From Latrodectus hesperus (taxonomy: Eukaryota; Arthropoda; Arachnida; Araneae; Theridiidae), in contig CM075860.1 of NCBI GenBank assembly GCA_037975125.1, positions 19,227,093 to 19,291,092 on the forward strand: a DNA stretch of 64,000 nucleotides, given 5' to 3'. Both the position numbers and the translations under genes were made by a program. The notes beneath the pieces are model-generated. The model did no database searches and was not told the DNA's origin. It saw nothing but the letters and a program-made list of their open reading frames with translations. This document shows, piece after piece, positions 1-56,289 of this stretch. How positions within the stretch are numbered: position 1 is the first letter of the stretch; each line of letters starts with the position of its first letter.

Positions 1-928
1 TTTTCATCTTATCTTGAATTTGTAAGCAACAAAATAGCTTCAGAATTGATAAGAAACAAAATTTTGTATTAAGAATAACTTTCCAATTCATAGACTACAA
101 ATGGTATTGCCACTATATCTCTTCCTAAAACATGGGTGATATCAAGATAACTAATACTGAAAGCATTTATATAGGTTAGTGGCTCTTGAATTAACAGGCG
201 AAAACACTGAAAGCACTAGAGTTCTGCTCACCCATCTATGTACTAGTGGAGGCCTTTGTCAAGAGGATATTTGCAATGAGAGCATTACTAGAGCAGCATT
301 TCTTAAGTCACCCTGTATAAAAAATTATTTACCAACACTTGAAATAATATCTAAGTACTTCTCCAATGTCTCAATGGGGCTTTAATTCCTCTAGGAAAAC
401 TTCATATCATATACATATGTATCATAAAGATCATGAACTGTTCAAAGGAAAGACTTATGCGTTTTTAATATTTCATTTGAAAGTTTATAATAATTTAGGA
501 ACTTGTTTCTTCTTCTCAAGATTTTTTCAACTATGTTGAGAACACTTCCTTAGCTCGTTTCTCTCAATGGTTTCAAATCTTAAGTTGTAGGAAATGAAAT
601 AACTTAAGGGCTCAAATATTCAATTTTGTTTAAATAATTATTAAAGTTAATAATATTTTTAAAAAGGGAGATAAAAGAGCAATTCAAATATTAAGTATGG
701 CTAAAAAATATTTTTAGCATAATATTTATACATTTCTTGTTATGGATAATGTATGTTATTGAAATTCTTTAAATACTTTTTTATTTATTTAAATCTTAAC
801 ACAAAGCTCTTTTAATAATGAACGAGCTGTTAAATAATGGCTTAAATAAGTTTATTTTTTAAACAAATTTTAATGCAATAAGGAATTTTATCATGGGCAA
901 CCACTTTAAAGGAAATTTTAGTACTTAC
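1..928 (-). other. Start of the last visible intron; no exon recognised
   Basis: Downstream of exon 20 this AT-rich stretch shows no hydrophobic transmembrane exon in phase 1. A candidate acceptor near 330 runs into a stop in phase 1. The open plus-strand frame at 179-385 has no recognisable family. It is probably intron that continues beyond the window. Confidence 0.5.
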
Positions 929-45369
<44,441 letters not shown>

Positions 45370-45674
45370 ATTTAGTCATTTCTCAAAACTTTGAGCTTCC
45401 ACTATCTTTCTGTAGTCCATACTATCTTGGTAGACACCTGAATATCTTATGACCTTAGATCCATTTCATTATTAAAGATTTAAGTTCCACCTAATACAGT
45501 TTTTTTTTGCTTATGCCATTTTTTTGATCATATAAATTAAAATAATGTGAAAGCTTAGTAAAGTCCTTTTTTATTCTTTATAAGATCCGTATCAAACCGT
45601 ATCAAAATTAATTTCAAGAAAATAACAATCGTTTTAAAGATAGTTATTTTTTTAAATGTTAAAATTGAAAAATA

Positions 45675-46060
45675 AATACTTTATTTTTTTTATAGAATGG
45701 TCAGTTTATACACGTGAAATTGAACCTATAGGGCAGCAGGATAAAGGAGAGGAGGATGGGTTGAAAGGCGAGAACAGTTTGAGGAATCTCCCATCCCAAT
45801 GCATCAGGTGGAAAGGGGGGTTGCTGTATTTTTTTGGCCACCGTCGCCAAGCGCAGAAAGGGAAAGCTGTATGGAAGGGCTGCATGTTGGGGGAGTAGTT
45901 CATCTGTTGAATGAGTTGCTCGGAAACTCAACCCTGTAAAAGATCCTAACACCCTCGTTGGAAATTGCGAACAAATGTGCGTTCTCCCACTTATCCATCG
46001 ACAGAAAGATAAAAAAAAAAGATTTTAACAAACTTGGGGGGTGGGGGCTTCTTACCAAGC
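45675..46060 (-). promoter_or_regulatory. Candidate promoter and 5' untranslated region of the Serrate gene
   Basis: This GC-richer island begins about 310 bp upstream of the ATG. On the minus strand a CACGTG E-box (45716-45711) directly abuts TATAAA (45710-45705). If that TATA box is used, transcription would start near 45680. Upstream lies a G/C-rich block including GGCGACGGTGGCC and TTTCCACCTGATGC. Minus-strand ORFs in it are short and have no family. The position relative to exon 1 favours a promoter, but the start site is inferred. Confidence 0.4.
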
Positions 46061-48600
46061 ATTTTCCTTAGTCACTATTTTTTTTTTCAGATTTTAATCT
46101 ATGAAATTTAAATCTTGTTTATGTAATCAAAAGTATGTGTTAAACATCGATTCTAATATTTTTCAACGTTTAATTACAGAGGATTCATATGAAAGTTTGA
46201 TTTTAAATTAATATTTTGAGCTTAAAAAATTTTTTATTCAATAATTTTTTTTTTAATTTCTCTACAAAATTTTCTTTTTATAATGCTTAATTTTGTTTTA
46301 CAAATTAGTTAAATTTTATTCTTTTGATAAAAGTAAATATATTGTAAGAAATTGATTTTTATATAACTTTATTTCATACAATATGGGCTCCAAGATAATG
46401 AAGAGAACTAAGCAGTACTTGGTCAAATTATTTAAGTCAGATTGAAGAAACCATGACGATAAATGATTCCAAGAGTAACTTCAACTTAAAACTTACTTGC
46501 CTTAAAATACGAAATACTAACAAAAGAAATGAATATTAAGTAATATGAAAGAATAAATTTCTTGATTCATGAAATCTGTTACTTTTACGATAATAGACCG
46601 TTTTATGGTTATTTAACTACCATAAAACGGTTTAGTTAACCAGTGTTAGTTTATCCTTATTTTTTAAGTATCAGTGTCAGTTTTAAATCTCTAATTTGAG
46701 ATTGGTTTGATGATAGCCAGCATAACAATACTTAGCAGGGTTATAATTTTATGAAAATGTTCTCTATACTATACGATCGTTAATCATAACTCTTAAAGTT
46801 TTGCTGAGATTCTACTGAATGTAAGTTCAATTTGTTTTCTTTATTTCGATAAAAAAAAGATAAATTGAGTAAAAATAAAAGAAACTCATACTTTTTACAT
46901 GTCAGAGCTTGAATCACAAAAATATCATTTTTTTAAAAATATATTATCAATAATTATGTAAAACGATGAAAACGTTATATAAGTTCAGCAATTGCAAGAA
47001 TTAATTTTTATTTCTCCCTGTGGAAATATTCAAAAATCAGCATCTATAAGAATCATTATTAAAAAACATGGTAAATTGGAAATAAAGATGAAAACTATTT
47101 CAGATTTGCATTACTATTTTAACTTATACATTATACTTGCAAAAAAAAAAAAAAAAAAAAAAAAACAGAAAATTGTATGAGAGTAAATTTAAAAATATAA
47201 TGTTCAGTAAACATACATTAAGAATCGTAAAAATGCCGACAAAAATTTTATTTTAAAATTTTATGTGACATTTAAGTCCTGTGCTATTAGTTACAAACTA
47301 AAGGATAATTTCGAAACTTTACAAAAAAATTGTCATGTATTATGCTACAAATACATTGGCAAGAATTTCTTAAAAGAAATCGATATATTTGAAGAGTAAG
47401 TGTGTGAAGTCTACTTTTAAACAGTCCACTTTTAAATTCTCTTGACTGGCGCCAAAAATATTTCTGAAAAACTAAAGCGGAAGAAATATGTTGAGATACA
47501 TTCTTTAAACAATTTTTGGGCGGAGGCGTGGAGTCAAATGTCAATCACTAATTGGCTTGGGAATGCAACTCTACTAAGAATAAATGCTTACTGTGTCTGT
47601 GCATATGAGACAATAAATACCAATATAAAAGTATGCACTTGAAATATTGACTAATAAATTCCAGCTCAAGATACTGATATTATAAACAATTTAGAAATTT
47701 AATTGATACTTATTTACGAATGAGAAAAGGAATAGAGATTTCGCAAAGTGATATAAATTAATTATGAGAGATTGCAATGAAGTTTTGTAACAAGGAAAAA
47801 TCATTTGATGAAAATAAATAATTTCATGATTAATAAATATATGATATAATTAATGATCAGTCATTTTAGAAGAATTTGAGGAAAGTAATTAGAAAATTGA
47901 AGTAAAAATGTATTATATAAATCATATGTTATGCAAATATTTATATAAATAAAATATTAATTTGATATTGGATTATCACATTTTTTAAGAGTATCTGCAA
48001 CTTATATAATATAGCATTTTATTTGTCAATTTTTAACTTCCTAATTATTTTTTAACTATCTATATTTATTTATTTTTAGTGAAATTATACTGCATATGTT
48101 TTTAAGTTTATAACTCTTTGATCAATTTCGTACATTAAAGAAAATAATAAGTTTCTTGTTAATCAGAATTTTTTTTTAACTCTTTAAATCTTATTATCTT
48201 TCTTTAATATCTTTTTTTAATCATATTTTGTGCTTAAATTTAAAATAGGGGAAATATTAAAAATAATGTCTAATACGTTTTGTGTAATCTCAATATTTTC
48301 TGTTTTGAAAGTTAAATTATTAAGAATGCTATGAAATTTGTGCACTGAATATGTTAATTTTAAGCTCATTATTGATTACATGTGTATAATTCTCTTCAGT
48401 CTAGTGTAAAGGAAATATACTGTTCCTTTAATGTAAAACAGTATATTATAGCTTATATTAGAAACTAAGGATAAATAAGTAAAATTTAATTGTGAATACC
48501 ATTGATAAATCATATGATGGGGAAAAAAGGAAATTATATAATAAGGGAACTAAGAAAACTATACCGAAAAAATTGTGAAAGTTTTAATACTTCTTGAAAG
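46061..48600. other. Intergenic AT-rich DNA upstream of Serrate
   Basis: I see no gene here. Contents are a 13-bp perfect inverted repeat with 9-base loop at 46597-46631 (ACCGTTTTATGGT arms), a poly-A run of about 24 at 47142-47165, and AT-rich unique-looking sequence. Short ORFs around 47287-47642 have no recognisable family. Confidence 0.6.
46597..46631. repeat. Perfect 13-bp inverted repeat
   Basis: Arms ACCGTTTTATGGT and ACCATAAAACGGT around TATTTAACT. It may form a hairpin or be a foldback remnant. Confidence 0.85.
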
Positions 48601-48611
48601 AGGGTAATTAC

Positions 48612-48905
48612 TGGGGCATGGTGGCCGGGTTGGTTAGGCCATCGTGCTCATTATCAGAGGGTAGTGAGTTTGAATCTCAACTGACCGAAGATCCGTCGTG
48701 TTTGCTAAAAACGGCTAAGGCACTTTAAAACTGAGCGTGGTTGCAGTGTCCTCCAAGTGAAATGATATCTCCGGGGGTTTCTGCTTGGCCTCTGCTTCAA
48801 AATCCCGAAGACTTCACTTGGCTCCTTCTATCTATCTGGTAGAGTCCAACTCAGGGGTAGATACAAGGAAGCATGTTGGTGCAACAACAGGACAAAATGA
48901 TGGTG
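48612..48905 (+). mobile_element. tRNA-derived SINE, same family as 29925-30195
   Basis: The head has GGCCGGGTTGGTTAGGCCAT (box A-like) and GTGAGTTTGAATCTCAAC (box B-like). Next come AAGATCCGTCGTGTT, TCCAAGTGAAATGATA and AAGCATGTTGGTGCAACAAC. It is better preserved than the other copy. Confidence 0.9.
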
Positions 48906-49421
48906 TGCTCAAGTTACTGCAAAACAATTGTTAATTTATTTATAAAACAAAGAAAAATGTGCTAATTCAAACATTATAATCCAACAATTAAATTTTTGGA
49001 TTCAACAATTTTTGTAGATTTTACTCTAACATCAAACTTTTCATACAAACAATTTTTTGAAGTTGCTTGGAACAGCATTTTGCATTATTGCTTACTTTGG
49101 AAATACAAAATTGTGGTAAAAGAGACAAATAGCTGACAACATTTGAGAATAGATTTTTTTGACCAGGAGAACCTCAGTCAATTTGACAATAGTATCTTTA
49201 TCAGTAAAAGTAGTGAATAATTAATCTAATCTACTAGTAACACGCAGTTATTACATATTGTTACTTAATTGTAAAGAAGTGTAAGCAGAATTATTTTCAT
49301 TTACTAATATCAGAGAAAACTAGGTAGTTTAAAAAATTTATTTTGAAAACTCTTGACGAAATCTATCGGTACATATTACTTCTTCTTTTTCTTCTTTCTA
49401 ATCTCCATGTCTAAGAATATA

Positions 49422-50010
49422 CTAGACGAGGTCCACGAGTCCATTTACTTTCAGAAAATCGAAAACAAGCGTAGGAGACCTATATAGGTCCTCAAGAGAC
49501 AACCCCAGACACTTAAGGATATGTGCCGGTGATGCCGGTTCATTTTGACATTTAGGACAATTCGGGTGCACCTTGAGACCTCCCTCGAATGTAAGTCCTT
49601 TCAGGTGTCCACTGAAGAATCGAGAAAGAGTTGTCTGAACATATCTATCGCAATCAAAAACAAGGGATCTACCAGGACAATCTGCTTTATACCAGGGAGG
49701 ATTTGGAGGAACGAGCCAAATTTTCCTGTCAGCATGTCTTCTAATAGGATACAGTTCAAGATATATCAGTGAATTGGTACCTGGTAATGATTCTTCAAAA
49801 CCCTCCTTCGCCAGAACGTCTGCCATCTCACCCCCCCATATATCAACACGCGAAGGAATCCACTGAAGATGCACTTCACAAAGTGACGAGACTTGCTTAT
49901 GTTTGCTAAGAATTGCAATTCCGGCCCTATCACCAACTTTTCGCCAGTTTGAAAGATATTGAATGGCGCTACGACTGTACATATTCCTTCTAATTCATAA
50001 ACAAACACAC
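49422..50010 (-). pseudogene. 5'-truncated non-LTR retrotransposon ORF2: RNase H and C-terminal knuckle
   Basis: An open frame of 186 codons (49422-49982). It starts with SRSAIQYLSNW (RNase H core), then LQWIPSRVDIWGGEMADVL and LAKEGFE. Next come RFFSGHLKGLTFEGG and CPKCQNEPASPAHILKC (C-x2-C-x8-H-x3-C). It matches the end of RNase H-bearing LINE polyproteins that are common in arthropods. The usual SHxG in the last RNase H block is SRVD and GNE is GGE, so the enzyme is probably dead although the frame is open. Reverse transcriptase and endonuclease are missing. The first Met is unlikely to be a real start. Confidence 0.85.
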
Positions 50011-50632
50011 TAAAACATTACTACTGTGAAAACTCATCATTAGTGGATTTTTCATTTAATTATGAATTCGATGAATCAGACATAAGATTCCCTTATGATG
50101 AAGTTCCTCATCATAAGAGGTTCTTCGATTCAAGATTTTCTAACGGTGACATTTTTCGTTGCAAGTTAACTTTCAAGAAAATTTTTTTACTGAAAATCCC
50201 TCTAAATATTCCTTATAAAAATTTATGTTTTTTAATTGTATTGTTAACGAATTGTCTTTCGATTGAATTCTAATAAAATTATTGCAATTTTGATTTTAAA
50301 GCCGTATCATTAAGTGTAAATTATGAGTTAAAATAGAGTAAGAGGTCATAAAAATTCAATTTTCGAAGTCTCATATTTCTCTCGAATTCCAAGTTTCATA
50401 TTTTAGAATTTCAATTATGCTTTCAAAACTCACATTGAATTTACACATGTGATGTAGATACGGAATATTAAGGAAACTGTCAGTCAGATTTAAAAACATT
50501 TTAATTGTTAATTATTATGAATTTAATGCTCGAAATCACACCGAGAAAGTTAGGGCTGTTGCTTTCGATTCAAGAATTCTTGAATTCGATTCCCAACCGA
50601 TTGAGACCTCAAGCACAATCTGTGATTATGAG

Positions 50633-51243
50633 GTCATGAACAAAACAGAACGATAAATTCAACGATTGCTTGATAATACTAAAGCAGAACATAAAAGGAA
50701 TTCCCGCGTAATAAAATATAATTTTTTATTACGATGAAATTCCTTTTATGTTTGTATAATATGCGACTATGTATCATTATATGTATAAGGATATACAATC
50801 ACATATTGTACAACATCTATTACGTATAAAATGTATTACGTACAATATGCGACTGTAAAGTCATAAACGAAACAAAAAGACGAATTTAATGATTGCTCGA
50901 TTATGTTCATTCATTCATTGTCGTGTGCCAGCCAGGCTGGCATTACGGGGTGCGCTGCTCCACTTTTTCAACTAAACCATATTTTGGTGTTTAGTCCGAC
51001 TTCCTCAGTACACAAATGCCATAGGAACCCGTTTATAGGGTAGGCAACCATTCACAACACATTCATACAAGGAAAGGACAAAGACAGGATAGATAGAGAG
51101 AAAGTACATCCATGCCCGAACCGGGATTCGAACCCAGGACCTCCTTGTCCGTAGTCAGGCACGCTGACCACTAGACAAGTTGGTCGGCGCTTGATTATGT
51201 TGAAACATAACATAAAAGGAATCCGAGAGTAATATATTACGCG
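50633..51243 (+). repeat. Local duplication split by a SINE
   Basis: 50633-50720 (GTCATGAACAAAACAGA, ACGATTGCTTGATAATAC, ACATAAAAGGAATTCC) recurs as 50862-50907 plus 51193-51243 (GTCATAAACGAAACAAA, ATGATTGCTCGATTATG, ACATAAAAGGAATCC). The second copy is interrupted by the SINE at 50908-51188, so the duplication came first. Confidence 0.75.
50908..51188 (-). mobile_element. tRNA-derived SINE, minus strand, with target duplication
   Basis: Read on the minus strand: box A-like TCTAGTGGTCAGCGTGCCTG, box B GGGTTCGAATCCCGGTTCG, body CTTTGTCCTTTCCTTGTATG and TACCCTATAAACGGG, and a short (ATGA)n tail. A 13-bp duplication flanks it (GCTCGATTATGTT at 50895-50907, GCTTGATTATGTT at 51189-51201). Same family as 39641-39898. 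Confidence 0.93.
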
Positions 51244-52281
51244 GTTGTTTAAATTAACTGGCAATGATGCTTCATAAAATAACTCACACATATATTTCGG
51301 TTATGGTCTACGTTGGTGAAATCCTTCACATAATGTAATTTAATTAAATGAAATTACCCGCGCGCACATCTCTTCTTATATTATTTAATGCTGTTGCGTA
51401 GCATAATCATACAGAAACGCAAGATTTGTTTAAAATCCTTCATATCTCCCACACTGTTACGATACATCTGCTTAATTTCCACAGAAATATTGACTTCCAC
51501 TTGGTAGTTCTTCATTCGTATAAGTTAATAGGTGCAATTTCCTAACTACTATTATTTATTTCCTTTCAGTTAATGCGTAATTCTGTTTGCTCATTAGCAG
51601 CAGTAGTTGATTTCTATCAATGGAGTAAATCCTAAACTTGCCGCCCCCTTCTCTTTTGAAATTAAATGAAATAAATCAGTGCTATTCTGTCACTATTTTA
51701 GTTGGATTCAAAGAAAAAAAAGCTTTTTTGCAGATTAAAATTTTATTTTGCATGTTTTTTGTTAAGTGCAGATTTTTTAATACATATTTCAATGTTAATT
51801 TACATCCATTGAATAAAATCGATATAATTTTGTTAATCTCAACGTGAACATTTTAGGTCTTAGATAATTTTGAATCAATTTCAAATTTGAGGATCTACTT
51901 TCTCAACTGGCATTACGGAGGATTGTTATCACTTTTGATAACCTACTTTTAAAATTGAAAACAAAAGCTAAAATTGAAAAACTCAATAAAATCAATAAGA
52001 TTTCTTTGCATATAATTGTAGCTACGTAAGTTCGTAGATGCACAAGCTCCATTTTTTAGACTCTTATTTGTCAATATTCTGAGAAACTTGATCGAGGTTA
52101 AGGATAATAATGAAGACTTCCAATTTATCCATGACTCCTTGATTTAAATTGATTTAGATTTCCAATGGAGATTTTACAGAATTATCCATAAATTATAATT
52201 TTAGACTTCCAAAATATAATAATGAAATTCTGTGTTTACAAAATTGTTACCCAAAATATTTTAAATACAATATTCTTCATC

Positions 52282-52562
52282 TAAACTAAATCCTGTGACA
52301 CGACAGCCCATGTGGTCAAAGGCCTACAGCTCCCATCTCTGTTTTCGTGACCGAGAGGCCCTGAAGTGCGAAGCATGTGTACCGATTAGGTGGTTAGCCT
52401 AACACGAAATACCAGTGTTTAGTTCCCAAGTATGCTTGATACTCAATTTATCAACCCACCAATAGGGATGAAAGGTTGAGTCAACCTTGCCCATATCGAG
52501 GATCGAACCTCGGACCTGTGCCAAGGGAGCGTGAAACGCTACTACTAAGACACCGGACTTCT
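52282..52562 (-). mobile_element. tRNA-derived SINE, minus strand, with perfect 13-bp target duplication
   Basis: Same family as 44132-44407: reverse of GAGGATCGAACCTCGGACC (box B), GGATGAAAGGTTGAGTCAAC and ACGACAGCCCATGTGG. The duplication AATATTCTTCATC flanks it at 52269-52281 and 52563-52575. Confidence 0.95.
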
Positions 52563-53310
52563 AATATTCTTCATCATCGACATTTATTATTGCGAGATAT
52601 AAAAGACAGACTTAAGGGCTGATATTTGAAAATATAGATATTCTTGAATTGTTGTTATTATATGTAATGAAATTATTTTTCGTTTTGTGTGATAAATCAG
52701 CAGTTTTACTCCATTACCAAAAATATGCTTCCTCCTTAAATCATCTTAGGGGATTCAATGAAAATACTAAGTTTTTCACAAAAGTTTTTGACTTAATTTT
52801 AAACCTCATGAATGAGAATTCCTGTCTTTCTTTCAATTGATATCATAAGGTATCTATTTTCTGAGCATACTAATATATACCAAGACATTTTGCTGACAAA
52901 TAGTTTCGCCCACCTTCAAAGTTGCCTCAGGTCCATGAATAACCAAAATGAACGATTGAATCGCATCTAACCAAGTTCCTGCGTCTGTTTTTTGCGCTTA
53001 AGCTTCCGTATATTTCTGGTAGTTTCTTTTGCTCTGACAAAATTTCTTTGCAATGATTTCGTGTTTTGTTAACAGCACCGTCTCATGTTGGCAATGTATG
53101 TCTTGAACATTCTTTAAATTGTTACTTGTAGCTTCCATCGCTATGTGAACTCGAACGCATTTCAATTTAATGATCTTGCACATATCTCTTATTACAGTTT
53201 TTAGTTCTAAGATTTTTCCTAAAATATAAAATGATTATACAATATTTGAGATTAAAATCGGAAAATTTAAAAATTACAATATAAAGTTGTCTATTTACTT
53301 AATGAAATTT

Positions 53311-53407
53311 TTGGATATTATATAATATAATATCCAAAATTATATATATATAAAATTATAATATTACTAAAATAACTGATGTAATTTGTTATTTTAGTAA
53401 TATTATA
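53311..53407. repeat. Two adjacent perfect inverted repeats
   Basis: 53311-53337 is a 10-bp-arm palindrome (TTGGATATTA/TAATATCCAA, 7-base loop). 53357-53407 has 20-bp arms (TATAATATTACTAAAATAAC) around an 11-base loop. Both are A/T-rich and may extrude as hairpins. No ORF is present. Confidence 0.85.
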
Positions 53408-53831
53408 TTATTATTTATATTTATTTATTTATTTTTTGAATTTCCAATTTTTTGACCAATCCAAAACATTTAACGACTGGAAAATTGAGAACAGCTGTTT
53501 AAGTGAGTGAAATTATACATGTAAGGGATTCGATAACAAAATTAAATAAGTAAATAAGCATTTGTTGACGAAAAATTATTTTAAAAAATTACATTTTGTT
53601 AGGCAGCACATAGAGTTGTTGTAAAATGTAATTTCGTTTTTTAAGCAGAAAAATGGCGAAACTGAGATTTGCTTATAGAATAACTGAAGCTTGTAATTGT
53701 GTGAATATAAATATCACCTCAAAAATTGTTTCTATATTGACTGAATTATCAACCTCTTACAAATTTAAAATGTACTTACGGTCAGTACAGAAATGCATTT
53801 CCAGAAAGACCAAATGCGCCACCAATATATG

Positions 53832-53833
<2 letters not shown>

Positions 53834-53908
<75 letters not shown>
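53834..53908. repeat. (TA)n microsatellite
   Basis: About 75 bp of uninterrupted AT dinucleotides. Overlapping Tyr/Ile ORFs on both strands are artefacts. Confidence 0.97.
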
Positions 53909-53914
<6 letters not shown>

Positions 53915-54419
53915 AAATCAGTATGACATATGATGAAATCGATATTAAATTCATAATAATAAATTGACATTAAATTTATTCCCAGTAACTTTTAAATCAT
54001 CCATAAGGTAGATTAATAGGAACTAAAGTTACTATTTATAAAACATTAAAAAAAATTACTTTTATATTTTAGAAAAACAAATATTGAAGTTTCATGTGAA
54101 ATTAAAAATATTTTGATCATAAGAAAAGCGGGTCAGACTATATTCTACTCATCCAATATTTTTTTTTTCAAAAAGGGAAAGAAAACGACTTTTATTAATT
54201 TAATAAAAAAATTATAATTTTAAAAATTAATTTCAAATTTTAATGAGTTTTAATTTGCTATTATTTCAACTGGAAAACTATTGAAAAATTTATTTTATTA
54301 AACTAATCCAATTTTTGACCATTTACAAAAATATTTTTTCATTTACGAGGTGGTATGAAGTCATTTATTTATTATGATCAGAATTTATTTTTAGCATAAT
54401 AGTTTGAATAGCTTCCCTC

Positions 54420-54612
54420 TTCACTCCTCGCAACAGATTTTCACCAACCTGCTCCCAGCACACGTGCTGAGGTCATTTCATGAAGGATTTGCACGCGCCC
54501 AGAGAAAATAACCGCCCGTGTCCTGACAGCCAGTACTTTCCAACCCATCGAAGATTTCCCCTGCTCGACAGAAATGTGAAGCCAGGCAGAAGGTTGGAAC
54601 CAAAAACAATAG
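54420..54612. other. GC-richer segment of unknown nature
   Basis: About 190 bp with many G/C bases (AGCACACGTGCTGAGGTCAT, CGCCCGTGTCCTGACAGCC) in AT-rich surroundings. The short plus-strand frame at 54480-54677 has no family. It contains an ACACGTGC E-box. It could be a control element or a transposon piece. Confidence 0.3.
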
Positions 54613-54766
54613 GAATAAACGTAATACTAAAGATATGCAGAAGGGGTTTTTATATTATTGTACTAAAAATAGTTTAGACAGCAATTTTGTAAAACAGGAT
54701 TTCATTATCTCTTGGAAGTCCAAGATTATAATTTTATGGATAATCGTGCAAAATCTTGTAGAGCAG

Positions 54767-54768
<2 letters not shown>

Positions 54769-54840
<72 letters not shown>

Positions 54841-54842
54841 GC

Positions 54843-54875
<33 letters not shown>

Positions 54876-54899
54876 TATTTTATATATATATATACATAT
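54769..54899. repeat. (TA)n compound microsatellite, left of a SINE
   Basis: Pure (AT)n to about 54838, then TA runs broken by single C or T bases up to the SINE head at 54900. Confidence 0.96.
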
Positions 54900-55193
54900 G
54901 CCTACCCGATGGCTGAGTGGTTAGCGTTTCTGACTCCTGAGCTGATAGTCCCTGGTTCGAATCCCGGTTCGGGCATGGGTGTTTCTTTCCTTCTCTGTTC
55001 TCTCTGTGTTTTTCTGCCCTTTCTTCTGTGATGTTGTATGAATGTGGCCCACCCTATAAACGGATATGGCGCAGGCAACGCTACTCGCCTCCGTGACTTG
55101 GCTCACAAATGCCCACTGGGTAACGACAAATGAGTGGCAGTTTCTGGCCTTGTTGTGGCATAGGGTTCGTCACCCAAGTGTGCCCGCCATTGG

Positions 55194-55195
<2 letters not shown>
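54900..55195 (+). mobile_element. tRNA-derived SINE embedded in (TA)n DNA
   Basis: The head has CGATGGCTGAGTGGTTAGCG (box A-like) and TGGTTCGAATCCCGGTTCGG (box B). The body has TGTATGAATGTGGCCCACCC, TATAAACGGATATGG and TAACGACAAATGAGTGGCAG. It is related in layout to 39641-39898 but diverged. (TA)n arrays abut both ends. Confidence 0.92.

Positions 55196-55249
<54 letters not shown>
55196..55249. repeat. (TA)n microsatellite, right of a SINE
   Basis: About 54 bp of TA dinucleotides directly after the SINE. Confidence 0.96.
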
Positions 55250-55253
<4 letters not shown>

Positions 55254-55776
55254 ATATTTATTCTCTATACATTGCAAAAGACAAAGGTATTTTAAATTCG
55301 TTATTCTTACAACAAAAGTTATTTAAATGAAAAACCTAAAATGAATAATACACTTCTTTCAATAGTTTGTAACTCTGCTTCAACAATAAATAGGTCTGAG
55401 TACAGTTAGGACAGCAATATTAAGTTTAAAGAAACTGGTTAATCAAAATCACAATCATATATATGGTATACAGTTTCCTATTGTTGAAAAAAAAGTTTTG
55501 TTTTTTGGAGCCATATTTTCCCTTTTTGACGAGAATTTACAATCGCGTCATTTTATGTGATATAGTATAATAGCGAATCACTGTTTATATTTTTCTATTT
55601 TCCACAACAATATACTTTTATAAAGTTTTAATATTTATTCGTTATTCCTGAACTTAAAGCATAAAATTAAAAAAAACTATTGTTTAAAATTCAATTATCG
55701 TTAAAACTTGACTTCCTCCATTCTCTTTCAAAGCGTGCTAGCCCATGTTGTATAACTTAATCTGAAATAAAATAAC

Positions 55777-56062
55777 AAGTATTGAGTAGCAACTACTTTT
55801 GATAATGCGTAGTAAATAGTCTGATTGCTGAAAGCTGAAATAAAGAAATTTATAAACCCTCTGTAAATTGCCTGCCTGGAAAACTTTACATACGTAGTGG
55901 ATAGTATTCACATGTTGAAAGGGAGATAACCCGGAAAACTCTACATAGACGTGCACACAAAAGCAAAACATGCATCTCCCACTGTTCATCAATAGCTGGG
56001 ATCGAACCTGGGACCTTATGCGGTGAAAAGCTTTCTACTACCACTAGGACACAGTGAGCCAG
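55777..56062 (-). mobile_element. tRNA-derived SINE, minus strand
   Basis: Minus strand: GTCCTAGTGGTAGTAGAAAG (box A-like), CCCAGGTTCGATCCCAGC (box B), then a body with GTTTTCCGGGTTATCTCCC. AATAACAA-like sequence lies at both sides (about 55769 and 56063), a possible target duplication. Confidence 0.75.
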
Positions 56063-56289
56063 AATAACAATTACTTGCATGAAATATGTAAAATGAAATC
56101 AGCTAACAAGACATTCAGTTAGGTTTGTTTAAGTATTTAAAATTAATTTTGAACATGAAGATTAATTTTACTAGGACTTGCAATAAAAGTTGATTCCGAA
56201 CTACTAAAAACATATACTCTGAAATGAGAATTAAACCCAAAATCTATTGAATTAAAAGTTTTCCCTTTATTTCTAGCTCAGAATTCTAA

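Noticed and set aside
179..385. 68-codon plus-strand ORF with several cysteines
   Set aside because: No family features and no splice context. It lies in what should be the last visible Serrate intron.
45656..45952. ORFs of 65-83 codons on both strands upstream of exon 1
   Set aside because: No family, no coding-like composition and position in the promoter island. They do not join exon 1.
47287..47642. Overlapping ORFs on both strands
   Set aside because: No recognisable domain, and neither shows homology features or a promoter context.
53757..55330. Tyr/Ile-rich ORFs on both strands
   Set aside because: They are translations of (TA)n arrays and SINE sequence.
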